A DNA stretch of 64,000 nucleotides, taken from NCBI RefSeq assembly GCF_038006045.1, contig NZ_JBBOUK010000001.1, positions 1,963,001-2,027,000 of the forward strand, written 5' to 3'. Origin of the DNA: Exiguobacterium sp. FSL W8-0210 (GTDB taxonomy: Bacteria > Bacillota > Bacilli > Exiguobacteriales > Exiguobacteriaceae). The notes under the pieces were generated by a model. That model was not told where the DNA came from. It was given only the letters and a program-made list of their open reading frames with translations, and ran no database searches. Numbering within the stretch: position 1 is the stretch's first letter; every line of letters begins with the position of its first letter. Positions 19,852 to 30,057 of the stretch are shown in pieces. The position numbers and the translations under genes are program-made.

Positions 19852-22800
19852 TGGATCACCACTTTCTTTTCATGTGTGAAGGCTTGGATTGCACTGGCTT
19901 CAAACGAGCGACTTTCGATGACACGTAGAATTGCTTCCGCCGTATCGAGTGATGTCAGACAGACGACCTGATTCTCGGCTGCTGCCCGGCGAATGATGAA
20001 GCCATCTTTCGTGACTTGCGAGTCCCGACTCATCGTATTGATGACATATTCGATCTCCCCTTTTTCAATCACGTCGAGCATCGATTCGGAAGACGAGTCG
20101 ATTTTGCCGACCGTCTGGACCGGTAATCCTTGCTCCGTCAAGTACGCTGCCGTTCCTTCCGTTGCAAGTAACGTGAATCCAAGTGAGGCAAAGCGACGTG
20201 CGAGATCCGTCATTTCTGCTTTATCTGGATCTGCGACTGTCAAGAGGACACGACCGTGCTCTGGAATCGCCATCCCTGATGCGAGCAACCCTTTATAGAG
20301 CGCTTTTTCGAGCGTCCGGTCCGTTCCGATGACTTCACCGGTTGATTTCATCTCCGGTCCGAGTGTCGGATCAACTTCTTTAAGCTTCGCAAATGAGAAG
20401 ACCGGTACTTTGACAGAGACGAGTGGTTCTTCCGGTAGGACACCACTTGTTAATCCATAAGAAGCGAGTGTCTCACCGAGAATGATGTCCGTTGCGAGAC
20501 GCGCGACCGGAAGTCCCGTTACTTTCGAGATGAATGGCACCGTCCGGCTAGCACGCGGATTGACTTCAAGGACATAGAGAGCGCCGTCCGCGTAGACGAA
20601 CTGGATGTTGAGTAAGCCTTTGATGCCGAATGCTTTCGCAATCCGTGTCGTGTAGTCGACGATCCGGTCCTTGATGTCTTGGGAGACACGTTGTGGCGGA
20701 TAGACACCAATCGAGTCACCCGAGTGAACACCGGCACGTTCGATGTGCTCCATGATGCCTGGAATGACGACATCCGTTCCGTCGCAGATTGCGTCGACCT
20801 CGAGTTCGATTCCTGTCAGATAGCGGTCAACGAGGACCGGTCGTTCCGGTGAGGCGATGACGGCGTGTTTCATATAATGTTCGAGTTCTTCTTGAGCATA
20901 GACGATTTCCATTGCCCGACCGCCGAGGACGTACGATGGACGAACGAGAACCGGGTAACCGAGTGACGCTGCTGCCGTGACCGCTTCTTCGACTGTCACG
21001 GCCGTTTTACCTGGTGGCTGTGGAATGTCGAGCGCCGTCAATGCTGCTTCGAACTGTTTTCGGTCCTCAGCCCGGTCGAGATCCTCAAGCGATGTCCCGA
21101 GGATTTTTACACCTTCTGCTGCTAATGACTCGGCTAAGTTGATCGCTGTCTGTCCACCGAACTGGACGATGACACCGAGCGGACGTTCATTTCGGATGAC
21201 TTCAAGGACATCCTCCGTTGTCAGTGGTTCAAAGTAAAGCCGATCGGAGATCGAGAAGTCGGTCGACACCGTTTCTGGATTGTTGTTGACGATGATTGCT
21301 TCGTAGCCAGCTTGACGAATCGCCTGAATCGAATGGACTGTCGCATAATCGAACTCAACGCCTTGACCAATCCGGATCGGTCCCGATCCTAGGACGAGAA
21401 TCGAAGAACGGTTCGTCGCGATCGCTTCATTTTCGCGTTCGTATGTCCCGTAGTAGTACGGCGTGTCGGACGCGAACTCTGCCGCACACGTATCGACCAT
21501 CTTATAGACCGGGTGAATCGCTTGTGCTTCACGCATCCGGCGAATCTCCGTTTCCGTTTGTCCGGTGATCCGGGCGAGCATCGGGTCACTGAATCCATAC
21601 CGCTTCACATGCAGGAGTAGTTCAGGTGTCAAACCAGCTGCGACCGATTGCTCGAGCTGCCAAATATGGTGCAACTTCTCGAGGAACAGGCGATCAATCG
21701 CCGTCCAGTCATGAATCTGTTCGACGCTGTAACCGCGGACGAAGCCCGCGTACAAGGCGAAGAGTCGATCGTCCGTCGCTTGGCGAATCGCTTGTTGTAA
21801 GGCATCATCTGCCATTTCGATGAAGCGTGGCATATACAGATCCGCTGTACCAATCTCGAGTGAACGAACGGCTTTTAGTAAGGCCTCTTCCATCGTCCGT
21901 CCCATTGCCATGACCTCACCAGTTGCTTTCATCTGTGTGCCGAGTGTCCGGTCTGCCGTTTCGAATTTATCGAACGGCCAGCGCGGAATCTTGGCGACGA
22001 CATAATCGAGTGCCGGTTCGAAGGAAGCAAAACTTGTCTCGGTGATCGGGTTCTTTAATTCGGATAAGGCATACCCGACGGCAATTTTCGCAGCCAGTTT
22101 TGCGATTGGGTAACCCGTTGCTTTTGACGCGAGTGCAGACGAGCGTGAGACACGTGGATTGACTTCGATGACATAGTAGTCGAAGCTCGTCGGATCCAGT
22201 GCGAACTGGATGTTACATCCACCCTCAATCCCGAGTGCACGAATGATATCGAGCGAGACGTTTCGTAGCAATTGATAATCGCGATCCGATAGCGTTTGTG
22301 TCGGAGCGAAGACGATTGAGTCTCCAGTATGAACACCGACGGGATCGAAGTTTTCCATCGCACAGACGATGATCGCCTGATTCGTCGCATCGCGCATGAC
22401 TTCGAACTCGACTTCCTTCATCCCGGCAATCGATTTTTCTAGAAGTACTTGTGTTGCCGGACTTGCCTTGAGTCCCCCTTCGACGATTCGCGTGAACTCT
22501 TCTGGTGTGTTGGCGATTCCACCGCCTGTTCCTCCAAGCGTATACGCCGGACGGATGATGATCGGTAAACCGATCTGTTGCCGGAATTGTTGTGCCTCTT
22601 CAAGCGTATGCACGATTTCACTGTCCGGCACACCATGCCCGCGTTTAAACATCAGTTGACGGAACAAATCACGATCTTCTGCCTCTTCGATTGCTGACAA
22701 TTTCGTACCGAGTAACTCGACACCATACTCAGCAAGGACACCGAGACGATCCAGTTCGACAGCCAAGTTCAGACCCGTTTGACCTCCGAGTGTCGCAAGC

Positions 22801-23057
22801 AAGGCATCCGGACGTTCCTTGCGGATGATCCGTGAGACGAACTCTGCTTGGAGGGGCTCGATGTAGACACGATCAGCGACCGTTGGATCCGTCATGATCG
22901 TTGCAGGGTTCGAGTTGACGAGGATGACTTCATATCCTTCTTCCTTCAAGGCTTGACACGCTTGTGTTCCAGCGTAGTCGAATTCAGCTGCTTGTCCGAT
23001 CACGATAGGACCGGACCCGATAACGAGAATTTTCTGGATATCTTGACGTTTAGGCAT
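19848..23057 (-). CDS. carB: Carbamoyl-phosphate synthase large subunit (pyrimidine-specific)
   Basis: Makes carbamoyl phosphate from ammonia, bicarbonate and two ATP. The 1069-residue protein has the two homologous ATP-grasp halves, each with a GSGPI-type start ([20 protein letters not shown], then [18 protein letters not shown]), and a C-terminal MGS-like regulatory domain. It belongs to the pyr operon, so it serves pyrimidine synthesis. It overlaps carA by 8 bases. Confidence 0.97.
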
Positions 23058-24138
23058 GAGAGACCTCCTGTTGTTTCGTGATTTCTTCTAAAAACTGTTG
23101 GAATAGACCGTTCGCATCCATCGGACCAGGTGATGCTTCCGGATGGTATTGGACGGAGAAGACCGCTGCTGTCGTATGACGGATGCCTTCGACCGTTCCG
23201 TCATTGATCGCAAGATGCGTCACTTCAAGCACGGTATCGCGTAATGACTGTTCGTCGACGGCATACCCGTGGTTTTGCGACGTGATATCGACGCGACCTG
23301 TCCGGATATCTTGGACTGGATGATTCGCCCCTCGGTGACCGAATGGGAGCTTGAACGTATCCGCCCCGTGCGCTAGTGCAATCAACTGATGACCGAGACA
23401 GATGCCGAAGATGACGACTTTTCCCGTCAATTCTTGAATCAACGGAATCGCCGTTGGGACATCCTTTGGATTCCCTGGTCCGTTCGATAGCATTACACCG
23501 TCCGGACGATAGCGTAAGACTTCCGTTGCATTGACATCGTAGGGCACGACGACGACTTCACAGCCGCGTTTGACGAGTTCGCGGACGATTCCGAGCTTCG
23601 CACCGAAATCGACGAGAACGATCCGCGGTCCAGCACCTGGAATGATGTACGCTCGTTCCGTTGAGGCCCGCTTGACTTGATCCGTCTCGATAGGTGCGTT
23701 TTGAAGATGAACCAGTTCTGCTGCTAAATCGAACTCACCGTCAACGAGTCGTCCACGCATGACACCTTTCGAACGGATGTGCCGTGTCAATTGACGCGTA
23801 TCGATTCCACTTAATCCTGGAATATCAAGATCCTGAAGTGCCGCATCGAGTGACATCTCACTCCGGAAATTCGACGGCGTCTGACAATGTTCACGGACGA
23901 TCAGTGCTTTAGCGAGCGGACGCGTTGTCTCATAATCTTCTCGGTTAATCCCGTAGTTTCCGATTAACGGGTTCGTCAACACGATCATCTGATCGCAGTA
24001 AGATGGATCCGATAACATTTCTTGATACCCTGTCATTCCGGTCTGGAAGACGACCTCTCCTGTTGTTGTCGTATCTGAGCCAAACGCCGTTCCTTCAAAC
24101 GTCATCCCATCTTCTAGTATCAGTGTCCGTTTACGCAT
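23050..24138 (-). CDS. carA: Carbamoyl-phosphate synthase small subunit (glutaminase)
   Basis: Hydrolyses glutamine and channels ammonia to CarB. The 362-residue protein has the class I amidotransferase triad: the cysteine in FGICLGHQ and the His/Glu in [10 protein letters not shown]. Other family motifs are GMTGYQE and [13 protein letters not shown]. It overlaps pyrC by 8 bases. Confidence 0.97.
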   Translation of the reverse strand: MRKRTLILEDGMTFEGTAFGSDTTTTGEVVFQTGMTGYQEMLSDPSYCDQMIVLTNPLIGNYGINREDYETTRPLAKALIVREHCQTPSNFRSEMSLDAALQDLDIPGLSGIDTRQLTRHIRSKGVMRGRLVDGEFDLAAELVHLQNAPIETDQVKRASTERAYIIPGAGPRIVLVDFGAKLGIVRELVKRGCEVVVVPYDVNATEVLRYRPDGVMLSNGPGNPKDVPTAIPLIQELTGKVVIFGICLGHQLIALAHGADTFKLPFGHRGANHPVQDIRTGRVDITSQNHGYAVDEQSLRDTVLEVTHLAINDGTVEGIRHTTAAVFSVQYHPEASPGPMDANGLFQQFLEEITKQQEVSHA

Positions 24139-25402
24139 GTGCTGTGTCCTCCTTGAATACGATTTCTCCCTTGACGAGCGTCATGACCGGGAATCCTTTT
24201 AACCGTTCTCCTGCGAACGGTGTGTTCTTACCTTTTGAGCGGAATCGTTCCGGTGATACGATACGCTCCGTTTCTAGATCAAGCAAAACCAGATCTGCTT
24301 CCGCCCCCACTTCGAGTCTCCCGTAAGGAAGTTCAAAGATGGCTGCTGCCTTGTCCGTCAAATTCCGAATCAGTGTCTCAAGTGCCATCTCTCCTTCAGC
24401 AACAAGCTTCGTATAGAGGAGTGGGAAGGCCGTCTCGAACCCTGTGATGCCGAACGGGGCGCGTTCGATACCGAGTGCCTTCTCTTCTGCCGCATGGGGA
24501 GCGTGATCGGTCGCGATGCAATCAATCGTTCCGTCCGCTAACCCCTCGAGCAATGCTTGGCGATCTGCTTCACTTCGTAAGGGAGGATTCATTTTAAAGT
24601 TCGGGTCCTGATTCGGTATGTCTTCATCGATCAACACCAGATGGTGCGGTGTGACTTCTGCCGTCACCCGGATCCCTGCTCGTTTCGCGTCACGGATGAC
24701 ACGGACCGATTCTTTCGTCGAGACATGACAGACGTGATAATGACAGCCAGTCTCTTCTGCAATCAGAACATCACGTGCGATGTGGATACTCTCAGCAAGC
24801 GACGGAATACCTTGTAGTCCTTCTCGTCGACTGTAGTTTCCCTCGTGCACACATCCTGCTTTTAACGAATCATCTTCACAGTGGGCAACGATCGTTTTCC
24901 CGAGCCGTGCCGCTTGTTGCATCGCTGTCCGCATGACTGCTGCCGTCTGGACGCCGACACCGTCATCCGTGAACGCGACGGCATCTATTAATTGGTCGAA
25001 CGCGACGAGTTCTTGTCCGAGTTGATTTTTTGAAATCGCCGCGTAAGGCAAAACCCGGACGGACGCCGTCTCTTCAATCTTTTGGAACAAAGCATCGAGT
25101 GTTTGACGATCGTCTGGTACGGGGCGCGTGTTCGGCATCGGACAAATCGTCGTGAATCCACCCGCTGCCGCCGCTGCCGTGCCGGTCGCAATCGTCTCCT
25201 TATGTTCGCCACCCGGTTCCCGCAGGTGGACATGGATGTCGACGAATCCTGGTGCAACGAATAAGCCGGACGCATCAATGACCGTTTCATTCGCTTGCGG
25301 TGTTGCTGCTAAATCCGTGATTTTCCCGGCTTCAATCCGAATATCTCCAGTTCGAACTTGTCCCGCCTCGTACCATCTCGCATTCTCAATTCGTGTTGTC
25401 AT
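24131..25402 (-). CDS. pyrC: Dihydroorotase
   Basis: Zinc-dependent cyclisation of carbamoyl-aspartate. The metal motif is [10 protein letters not shown], with [16 protein letters not shown] and the C-terminal DHAPH. I use the ATG at 25402 (423 residues, [10 protein letters not shown]), 9 bases after AGGAG; another ATG 6 bases upstream is only 3 bases from it, and the reading from 25474 is mostly inside pyrB. It overlaps the end of pyrB by 17 bases. Confidence 0.95.
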   Translation of the reverse strand: MTTRIENARWYEAGQVRTGDIRIEAGKITDLAATPQANETVIDASGLFVAPGFVDIHVHLREPGGEHKETIATGTAAAAAGGFTTICPMPNTRPVPDDRQTLDALFQKIEETASVRVLPYAAISKNQLGQELVAFDQLIDAVAFTDDGVGVQTAAVMRTAMQQAARLGKTIVAHCEDDSLKAGCVHEGNYSRREGLQGIPSLAESIHIARDVLIAEETGCHYHVCHVSTKESVRVIRDAKRAGIRVTAEVTPHHLVLIDEDIPNQDPNFKMNPPLRSEADRQALLEGLADGTIDCIATDHAPHAAEEKALGIERAPFGITGFETAFPLLYTKLVAEGEMALETLIRNLTDKAAAIFELPYGRLEVGAEADLVLLDLETERIVSPERFRSKGKNTPFAGERLKGFPVMTLVKGEIVFKEDTAHA

Positions 25403-26321
25403 CTGCATCGTCTCCTTTGATTGATTTCGTTGAAAAGCACCATTCCAGAATCGCCATCCGTGCAAAGACACCATTTTTCATCTGTTCAAAGATCCGCGAT
25501 TGCGGATGTTCGACCAGTTCGTCGGCAATCTCGACTCCCCGATTGACCGGTGCCGGATGAAGCACGATCGCGGAATGCTTCAGACGGTTCATCCGCTCAT
25601 GTGTCAATCCGTGTGTTGTGTGGTAGACTGCTGGATCAAATCGTGTCGTCCCGTCATGCCGTTCGTGCTGGACACGCAGTAACATCAAGATGTCGCACTG
25701 CTCGACTGCTTCATCCATCGGAAGATACGGTATGCCCATCGCAGGGTCGTACCACTCAATAGGTCCTGATCCATAAACGATGGCACCGAGTCGCTTTAAG
25801 ATGTCCGCGTTCGATCGGGCGACGCGACTATGTTGCAAGTCCCCACAGATGACGACGACTTTTCCTTCGACCGTTCCGTACGTTTCGACCATCGTCATCA
25901 AATCGAGTAAGGACTGGGACGGATGTTGACCGCTCCCGTCTCCCGCATTGATGATCGGAATATCGAGTGTCTGCATCAGTTCTTCGTAATATCCGGTTGC
26001 TCCGTGGCGAATGACCAAAGCATCTGCGCCGATTGCTTCGAGTGTCTTGCATGTATCGCGTAACGTTTCTCCTTTTTGCACGGAGGAAGTCGCCGTTTCG
26101 AACGGCAGTAGATGCATGTTCAGACGATGCTCTGCCATCTCAAAGGAAGAGCGTGTCCGAGTCGAGTTTTCAAAGAACAGATTGACAAGCGTCTTATCGG
26201 AATAATCTGGCGCTGGCTCGCCTCGTTTAAAAGCGAGACTGCGTTCAATCAAAGAATTAATTTCTGTCGTGGATAAAATTTCTAGGTTGACGAAATGCCG
26301 GTTTTTTAGGATCGTCATCAT
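25386..26321 (-). CDS. pyrB: Aspartate carbamoyltransferase
   Basis: Condenses carbamoyl phosphate and aspartate. The carbamoyl-phosphate site is [19 protein letters not shown], and HPAPVNRG is at the C-terminal active site. The start is the ATG at 26321 (311 residues, [10 protein letters not shown]), 8 bases after GAGGAG; the in-frame GTG at 26330 overlaps that Shine-Dalgarno. No pyrI regulatory subunit is present, as in other Bacilli. The gene is preceded by its own PyrR-controlled attenuator. Confidence 0.96.
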   Translation of the reverse strand: MMTILKNRHFVNLEILSTTEINSLIERSLAFKRGEPAPDYSDKTLVNLFFENSTRTRSSFEMAEHRLNMHLLPFETATSSVQKGETLRDTCKTLEAIGADALVIRHGATGYYEELMQTLDIPIINAGDGSGQHPSQSLLDLMTMVETYGTVEGKVVVICGDLQHSRVARSNADILKRLGAIVYGSGPIEWYDPAMGIPYLPMDEAVEQCDILMLLRVQHERHDGTTRFDPAVYHTTHGLTHERMNRLKHSAIVLHPAPVNRGVEIADELVEHPQSRIFEQMKNGVFARMAILEWCFSTKSIKGDDADDNTN

Positions 26322-26346
26322 ATCACTCACTCCTCTTCAGGTCATG

Positions 26347-26442
26347 AAAAAGGCGCACCTTCTAAGTGAAGGTGCGCCGAAAGAAGGCAGAGTGATTCCC
26401 TGCATCTTTTCATGGCCTTCACTTTATCGTTCTCTCGGAACG
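26347..26442 (-). promoter_or_regulatory. PyrR-dependent transcription attenuator between pyrP and pyrB
   Basis: Three elements are readable on the minus strand. A PyrR-binding hairpin CGTTC-CGAGA-GAACG (26428-26442) starts 3 bases after the pyrP stop. An antiterminator strand AAGTGAAGG (26416-26424) follows. The terminator pairs 26352-26362 with 26368-26378 (11 bp, GGCGCACCTTC arm) and ends in T5. The antiterminator strand is exactly complementary, over 9 bases, to CCTTCACTT in the terminator arm and loop, so the two folds exclude each other. Confidence 0.88.
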
Positions 26443-26444
26443 TC

Positions 26445-27758
26445 TTAAAAGTTGTTAGCTACCGATTGAGTTGTAGAGGTTTCCGTTGTTTCTTCGACCT
26501 GCTCTGTCATTTTCGGAAGAACTAGATTCAGGATGATTCCAAGAATCGTCGCTAGTGCCATTCCTTCGAGAGAGAAGTTGCCGATTTTAAGCGCCGCGCC
26601 TCCGATACCTGTGACGAGAATGACGGCTGTAATCGTCAAGTTCCGTTTATCGGCAAGATCGATCTTACTTTCCGTCAGCGTCCGGAGACCATTCGACGCG
26701 ATGACTCCAAATAGGAGGATACTGATCCCACCCATGACCGGTGTCGGAATCGTCTTGATGAACCCTTCGACATATCCGAGGAATCCGAAGCTAATCGCAA
26801 GAACCGCCGCGCCACCGAGGACATAGACACTGTAGACACGTGTGATTGACATGACACCGTTGTTCTCACCATACGTCGTAACCGGTGGTCCGCCAAGCAT
26901 CGACGCGACTGTCTTCGCAATCCCGTCACCCAGTACGGTCCGGTGCATCCCTGGATCGAGGAGCGTCTCGCGCCCGATGATCCGTGATGTCACTTTTTGT
27001 TCGCCGATATGCTCCGTCAGTGTGACGAGCGTCACGGGAACGATCAGAAGCAAGGCGGCTGTATTCCACGATGGTGTGTAATTCAAGAACGGAATCGTGA
27101 AGTCCGGCACGTGGAACAACGTGGCTTGTTGAAGTGGTGTGAAGTCAATGATTCCGACTGATGCCGCAACGAGATAACCAATCGTGATCCCGAACAGGAT
27201 CGGAATCGTGCTCCACATTCCTTTTAAGTACGTCATCGCAAGGAGTGTGACGCCGAGTGTGACCATCGCGACGAGGAAGTACAGTCCGTTGTACTTACCA
27301 TCCGCTCCGTTCATCGCCATGTTGACAGCGGTCGGGGCGAGCGATAAACCGATGACCATGATGACCGGTCCGATGACGACCGGTGGGAGTAAGCGAAGCA
27401 ACCAAGCAGCTCCCGTGTAGCGGATGAGGAGTGAGACAAGTCCGTAGACGAGTCCAGCGACCATTCCGCCGATTAAGGCATCCTCGACACCCCACCGTTC
27501 ACTGACGGCAATGATCGGGGCGATGTAGGCAAAACTTGAACCAAGATATGTGGGTACTTTGAAGCGGGTGACGGCGAGGAAAATCAGTGTGCCGACTCCG
27601 CTTGCGACGAGCGCGACCGATGTGTTGAGTCCCGTTAAGAGCGGGACGAGCACGGTCGCACCAAACATCGCGAAGACGTGTTGTAAGCTGAGCATCAGCC
27701 AGTTTAGAGGGTGAGTAGGTACTTCTTGTACATCAAGTACTGCGGCATGTTTTGCCAT
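26445..27758 (-). CDS. pyrP: Uracil permease (NCS2 family)
   Basis: Proton-linked uracil importer of 437 residues with about 12-14 hydrophobic segments. NCS2 features are the N-terminal NWLMLSLQHVFAMFGATVLVP and the conserved GGPPVTTYGENNGVM substrate-site segment. It is the second gene of the pyr operon, as in B. subtilis. The start at 27758 follows AAGGGAG, which is part of a predicted PyrR-binding stem. Confidence 0.96.
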   Translation of the reverse strand: MAKHAAVLDVQEVPTHPLNWLMLSLQHVFAMFGATVLVPLLTGLNTSVALVASGVGTLIFLAVTRFKVPTYLGSSFAYIAPIIAVSERWGVEDALIGGMVAGLVYGLVSLLIRYTGAAWLLRLLPPVVIGPVIMVIGLSLAPTAVNMAMNGADGKYNGLYFLVAMVTLGVTLLAMTYLKGMWSTIPILFGITIGYLVAASVGIIDFTPLQQATLFHVPDFTIPFLNYTPSWNTAALLLIVPVTLVTLTEHIGEQKVTSRIIGRETLLDPGMHRTVLGDGIAKTVASMLGGPPVTTYGENNGVMSITRVYSVYVLGGAAVLAISFGFLGYVEGFIKTIPTPVMGGISILLFGVIASNGLRTLTESKIDLADKRNLTITAVILVTGIGGAALKIGNFSLEGMALATILGIILNLVLPKMTEQVEETTETSTTQSVANNF

Positions 27759-27764
27759 ATGGAT

Positions 27765-27803
27765 GACTCCCTTCCTGGTCTCTCTGGACCACCTTAAAGG
27801 TTT
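27765..27803 (-). promoter_or_regulatory. PyrR-binding loop that sequesters the pyrP ribosome binding site
   Basis: In the 51-base pyrR-pyrP gap the minus strand reads a stem TGGTC-CAGAGA-GACCA (27776-27791) carrying the PyrR core TCCAGAGAGACC. The lower stem pairs CCTT upstream with AAGG of the Shine-Dalgarno GGAAGGGAG (27767-27775). No terminator hairpin or T tract is present, so control here would be at translation, not attenuation. PyrR binding is inferred from the consensus. Confidence 0.7.
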
Positions 27804-27809
27804 TGAATT

Positions 27810-28478
<669 letters not shown>

Positions 28479-28563
28479 TTAAAGGTGATACTAGTTAGGT
28501 AGGATCGTCACTCGGACGACCGAAGTGTCAGTAGAGGATGTCTCGCATCGCTCTCTAGGTGAT

Positions 28564-28592
28564 ACTCTACCGTTTTATTAGAAAAACGTCAA
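28564..28592 (-). promoter_or_regulatory. Predicted sigma-A promoter of the pyr operon
   Basis: Minus strand: -35 TTGACG (28587-28592), 17-base spacer, -10 TAGAGT (28564-28569). The -35 box overlaps the rluD stop codon. The transcript would carry a leader of about 215 bases before pyrR. Confidence 0.65.
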
Positions 28593-29512
28593 GACTCTAA
28601 TTCAAGTTTTTTCAATTGACCGATTTCAAATGTCATCTCTTCTGGGAGCGGTGCTTCAAAGCGCATCCACTCACCTGTGCGTGGATGTTCGAAACCGAGA
28701 ACCGCAGCATGCAAGGCTTGACCGTTCATTTTCATCGTCTTGCGTGGACCATATTTCGGGTCACCCGCAAGCGGGAAACCGATATAACGCATATGGACAC
28801 GGATTTGGTGTGTCCGTCCTGTTTCAAGTTTACATTCAACGACCGTAAAGCCTTCATACCGATCAAGAACACGGAAATGGGTCACGGCAGACTTTGAATT
28901 CTTATCCGTTACCGTCATTCGTTGACGGTCGTTCTTATCGCGTCCGATTGGGGCTTCGATCGTTCCGAGTTCGTGCGGGATTTCACCGTGCACGAGCGCA
29001 ATGTAGAGACGTTCCGTCGTCTTCTCTTTCAATTGATGCGCCAGTGACTCATGCGCTAAGTCGTTCTTAGCGACCATCAACAGACCTGACGTATCCTTAT
29101 CGATCCGGTGAACGATTCCTGGACGTTTGACGCCATTGATGCCTGAGAGATCTTGACAGTGGTGTAATAAGGCGTTGACGAGCGTTCCTGAGACATGCCC
29201 TGCCGCCGGGTGAACGACCATCCCTTTTGGTTTGTTGACGACGATGACGTCCGAGTCCTCATAGACGACTTCAAGTGGGATGTCTTCCGGTAAGATCTCG
29301 AGCTCCACCGCTTCCGGGATATGAACGACAATCGATTCCGTTCCCGATAATTTATAGTTCGGTTTGACGACACGACCATCGACTTCGACACGTCCCGCTT
29401 TCAACCATTCCTGTACTTGCGAACGCGACCAATCGTTTTGTTCTGCGAGCCATTTATCAATGCGCCCTGTCGCTCCATCCGCTTGTACGGACCATGTTTC
29501 TACTTCATTCAT
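28589..29512 (-). CDS. rluD: 23S rRNA pseudouridine synthase, RluD type (YlyB)
   Basis: Isomerises uridines in 23S rRNA helix 69 in related enzymes. The 307-residue protein has an N-terminal S4 RNA-binding domain (about 10-70) and the catalytic aspartate in RIDKDTSGLLMVAKN, plus HQIRVHMRYIGFPLAGD. The start overlaps the lspA stop by 4 bases. The gene pair lspA-rluD upstream of pyrR is the standard Bacilli layout. Confidence 0.93.
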   Translation of the reverse strand: MNEVETWSVQADGATGRIDKWLAEQNDWSRSQVQEWLKAGRVEVDGRVVKPNYKLSGTESIVVHIPEAVELEILPEDIPLEVVYEDSDVIVVNKPKGMVVHPAAGHVSGTLVNALLHHCQDLSGINGVKRPGIVHRIDKDTSGLLMVAKNDLAHESLAHQLKEKTTERLYIALVHGEIPHELGTIEAPIGRDKNDRQRMTVTDKNSKSAVTHFRVLDRYEGFTVVECKLETGRTHQIRVHMRYIGFPLAGDPKYGPRKTMKMNGQALHAAVLGFEHPRTGEWMRFEAPLPEEMTFEIGQLKKLELES

Positions 29513-29985
29513 TTATCCATCGTTCCTTTCTTAGTCAACCGTTCTTCAAACATGACGCTGATCAGCATCGTGATGACACCAAACGTCAAACAGACGTCTG
29601 CGACATTAAAGATCGGAAAATTATAGCCGAACGGGAAGAAGTGGAAGAAATCAACGACTTCTCCTCGTGCCATTCGATCAATGAAATTTCCGATCGCACC
29701 ACTGAGCAATAACGCGATGCTCCAAGCAAATACCTTATTTTTCGTGCCTTCCTTGTAAAGGAAGTAAATCAATCCAATGACGACGACGACTGTAACGACG
29801 AAGAAAAAGCCGAATTTACCTTCGAGCATTCCCCACGCAGCGCCTCGATTTCGATACGAGTTGAGATAAAAGAAATCCGGAATGACCGTGATCGCTTGAC
29901 CGATCGTCATGTTTTGAACGACGATCCATTTCGTCAACTGGTCGATTCCAACGAGTAAAGCAGCAATCCCTAAGTAAAGCCACAT
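29509..29985 (-). CDS. lspA: Lipoprotein signal peptidase II
   Basis: Membrane aspartic protease that cleaves signal peptides from diacylglyceryl-prolipoproteins. The ATG at 29985 (158 residues, MWLYLGIAALL) follows GGAGG by 8 bases; the 30006 start is rejected. Four membrane segments are visible. The catalytic aspartates lie in GNFIDRMARGEVVDFF, with NRGAAWGM as a further motif. ylyA, between ileS and lspA in B. subtilis, is missing. Confidence 0.95.
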   Translation of the reverse strand: MWLYLGIAALLVGIDQLTKWIVVQNMTIGQAITVIPDFFYLNSYRNRGAAWGMLEGKFGFFFVVTVVVVIGLIYFLYKEGTKNKVFAWSIALLLSGAIGNFIDRMARGEVVDFFHFFPFGYNFPIFNVADVCLTFGVITMLISVMFEERLTKKGTMDK

Positions 29986-30057
29986 CCTATTGTCCTCCGC
30001 ATCCAAAAATAATGAGGGACGTCCTGCGAAGTCGCAGTCGCCCCTCCCTTTGTATCA

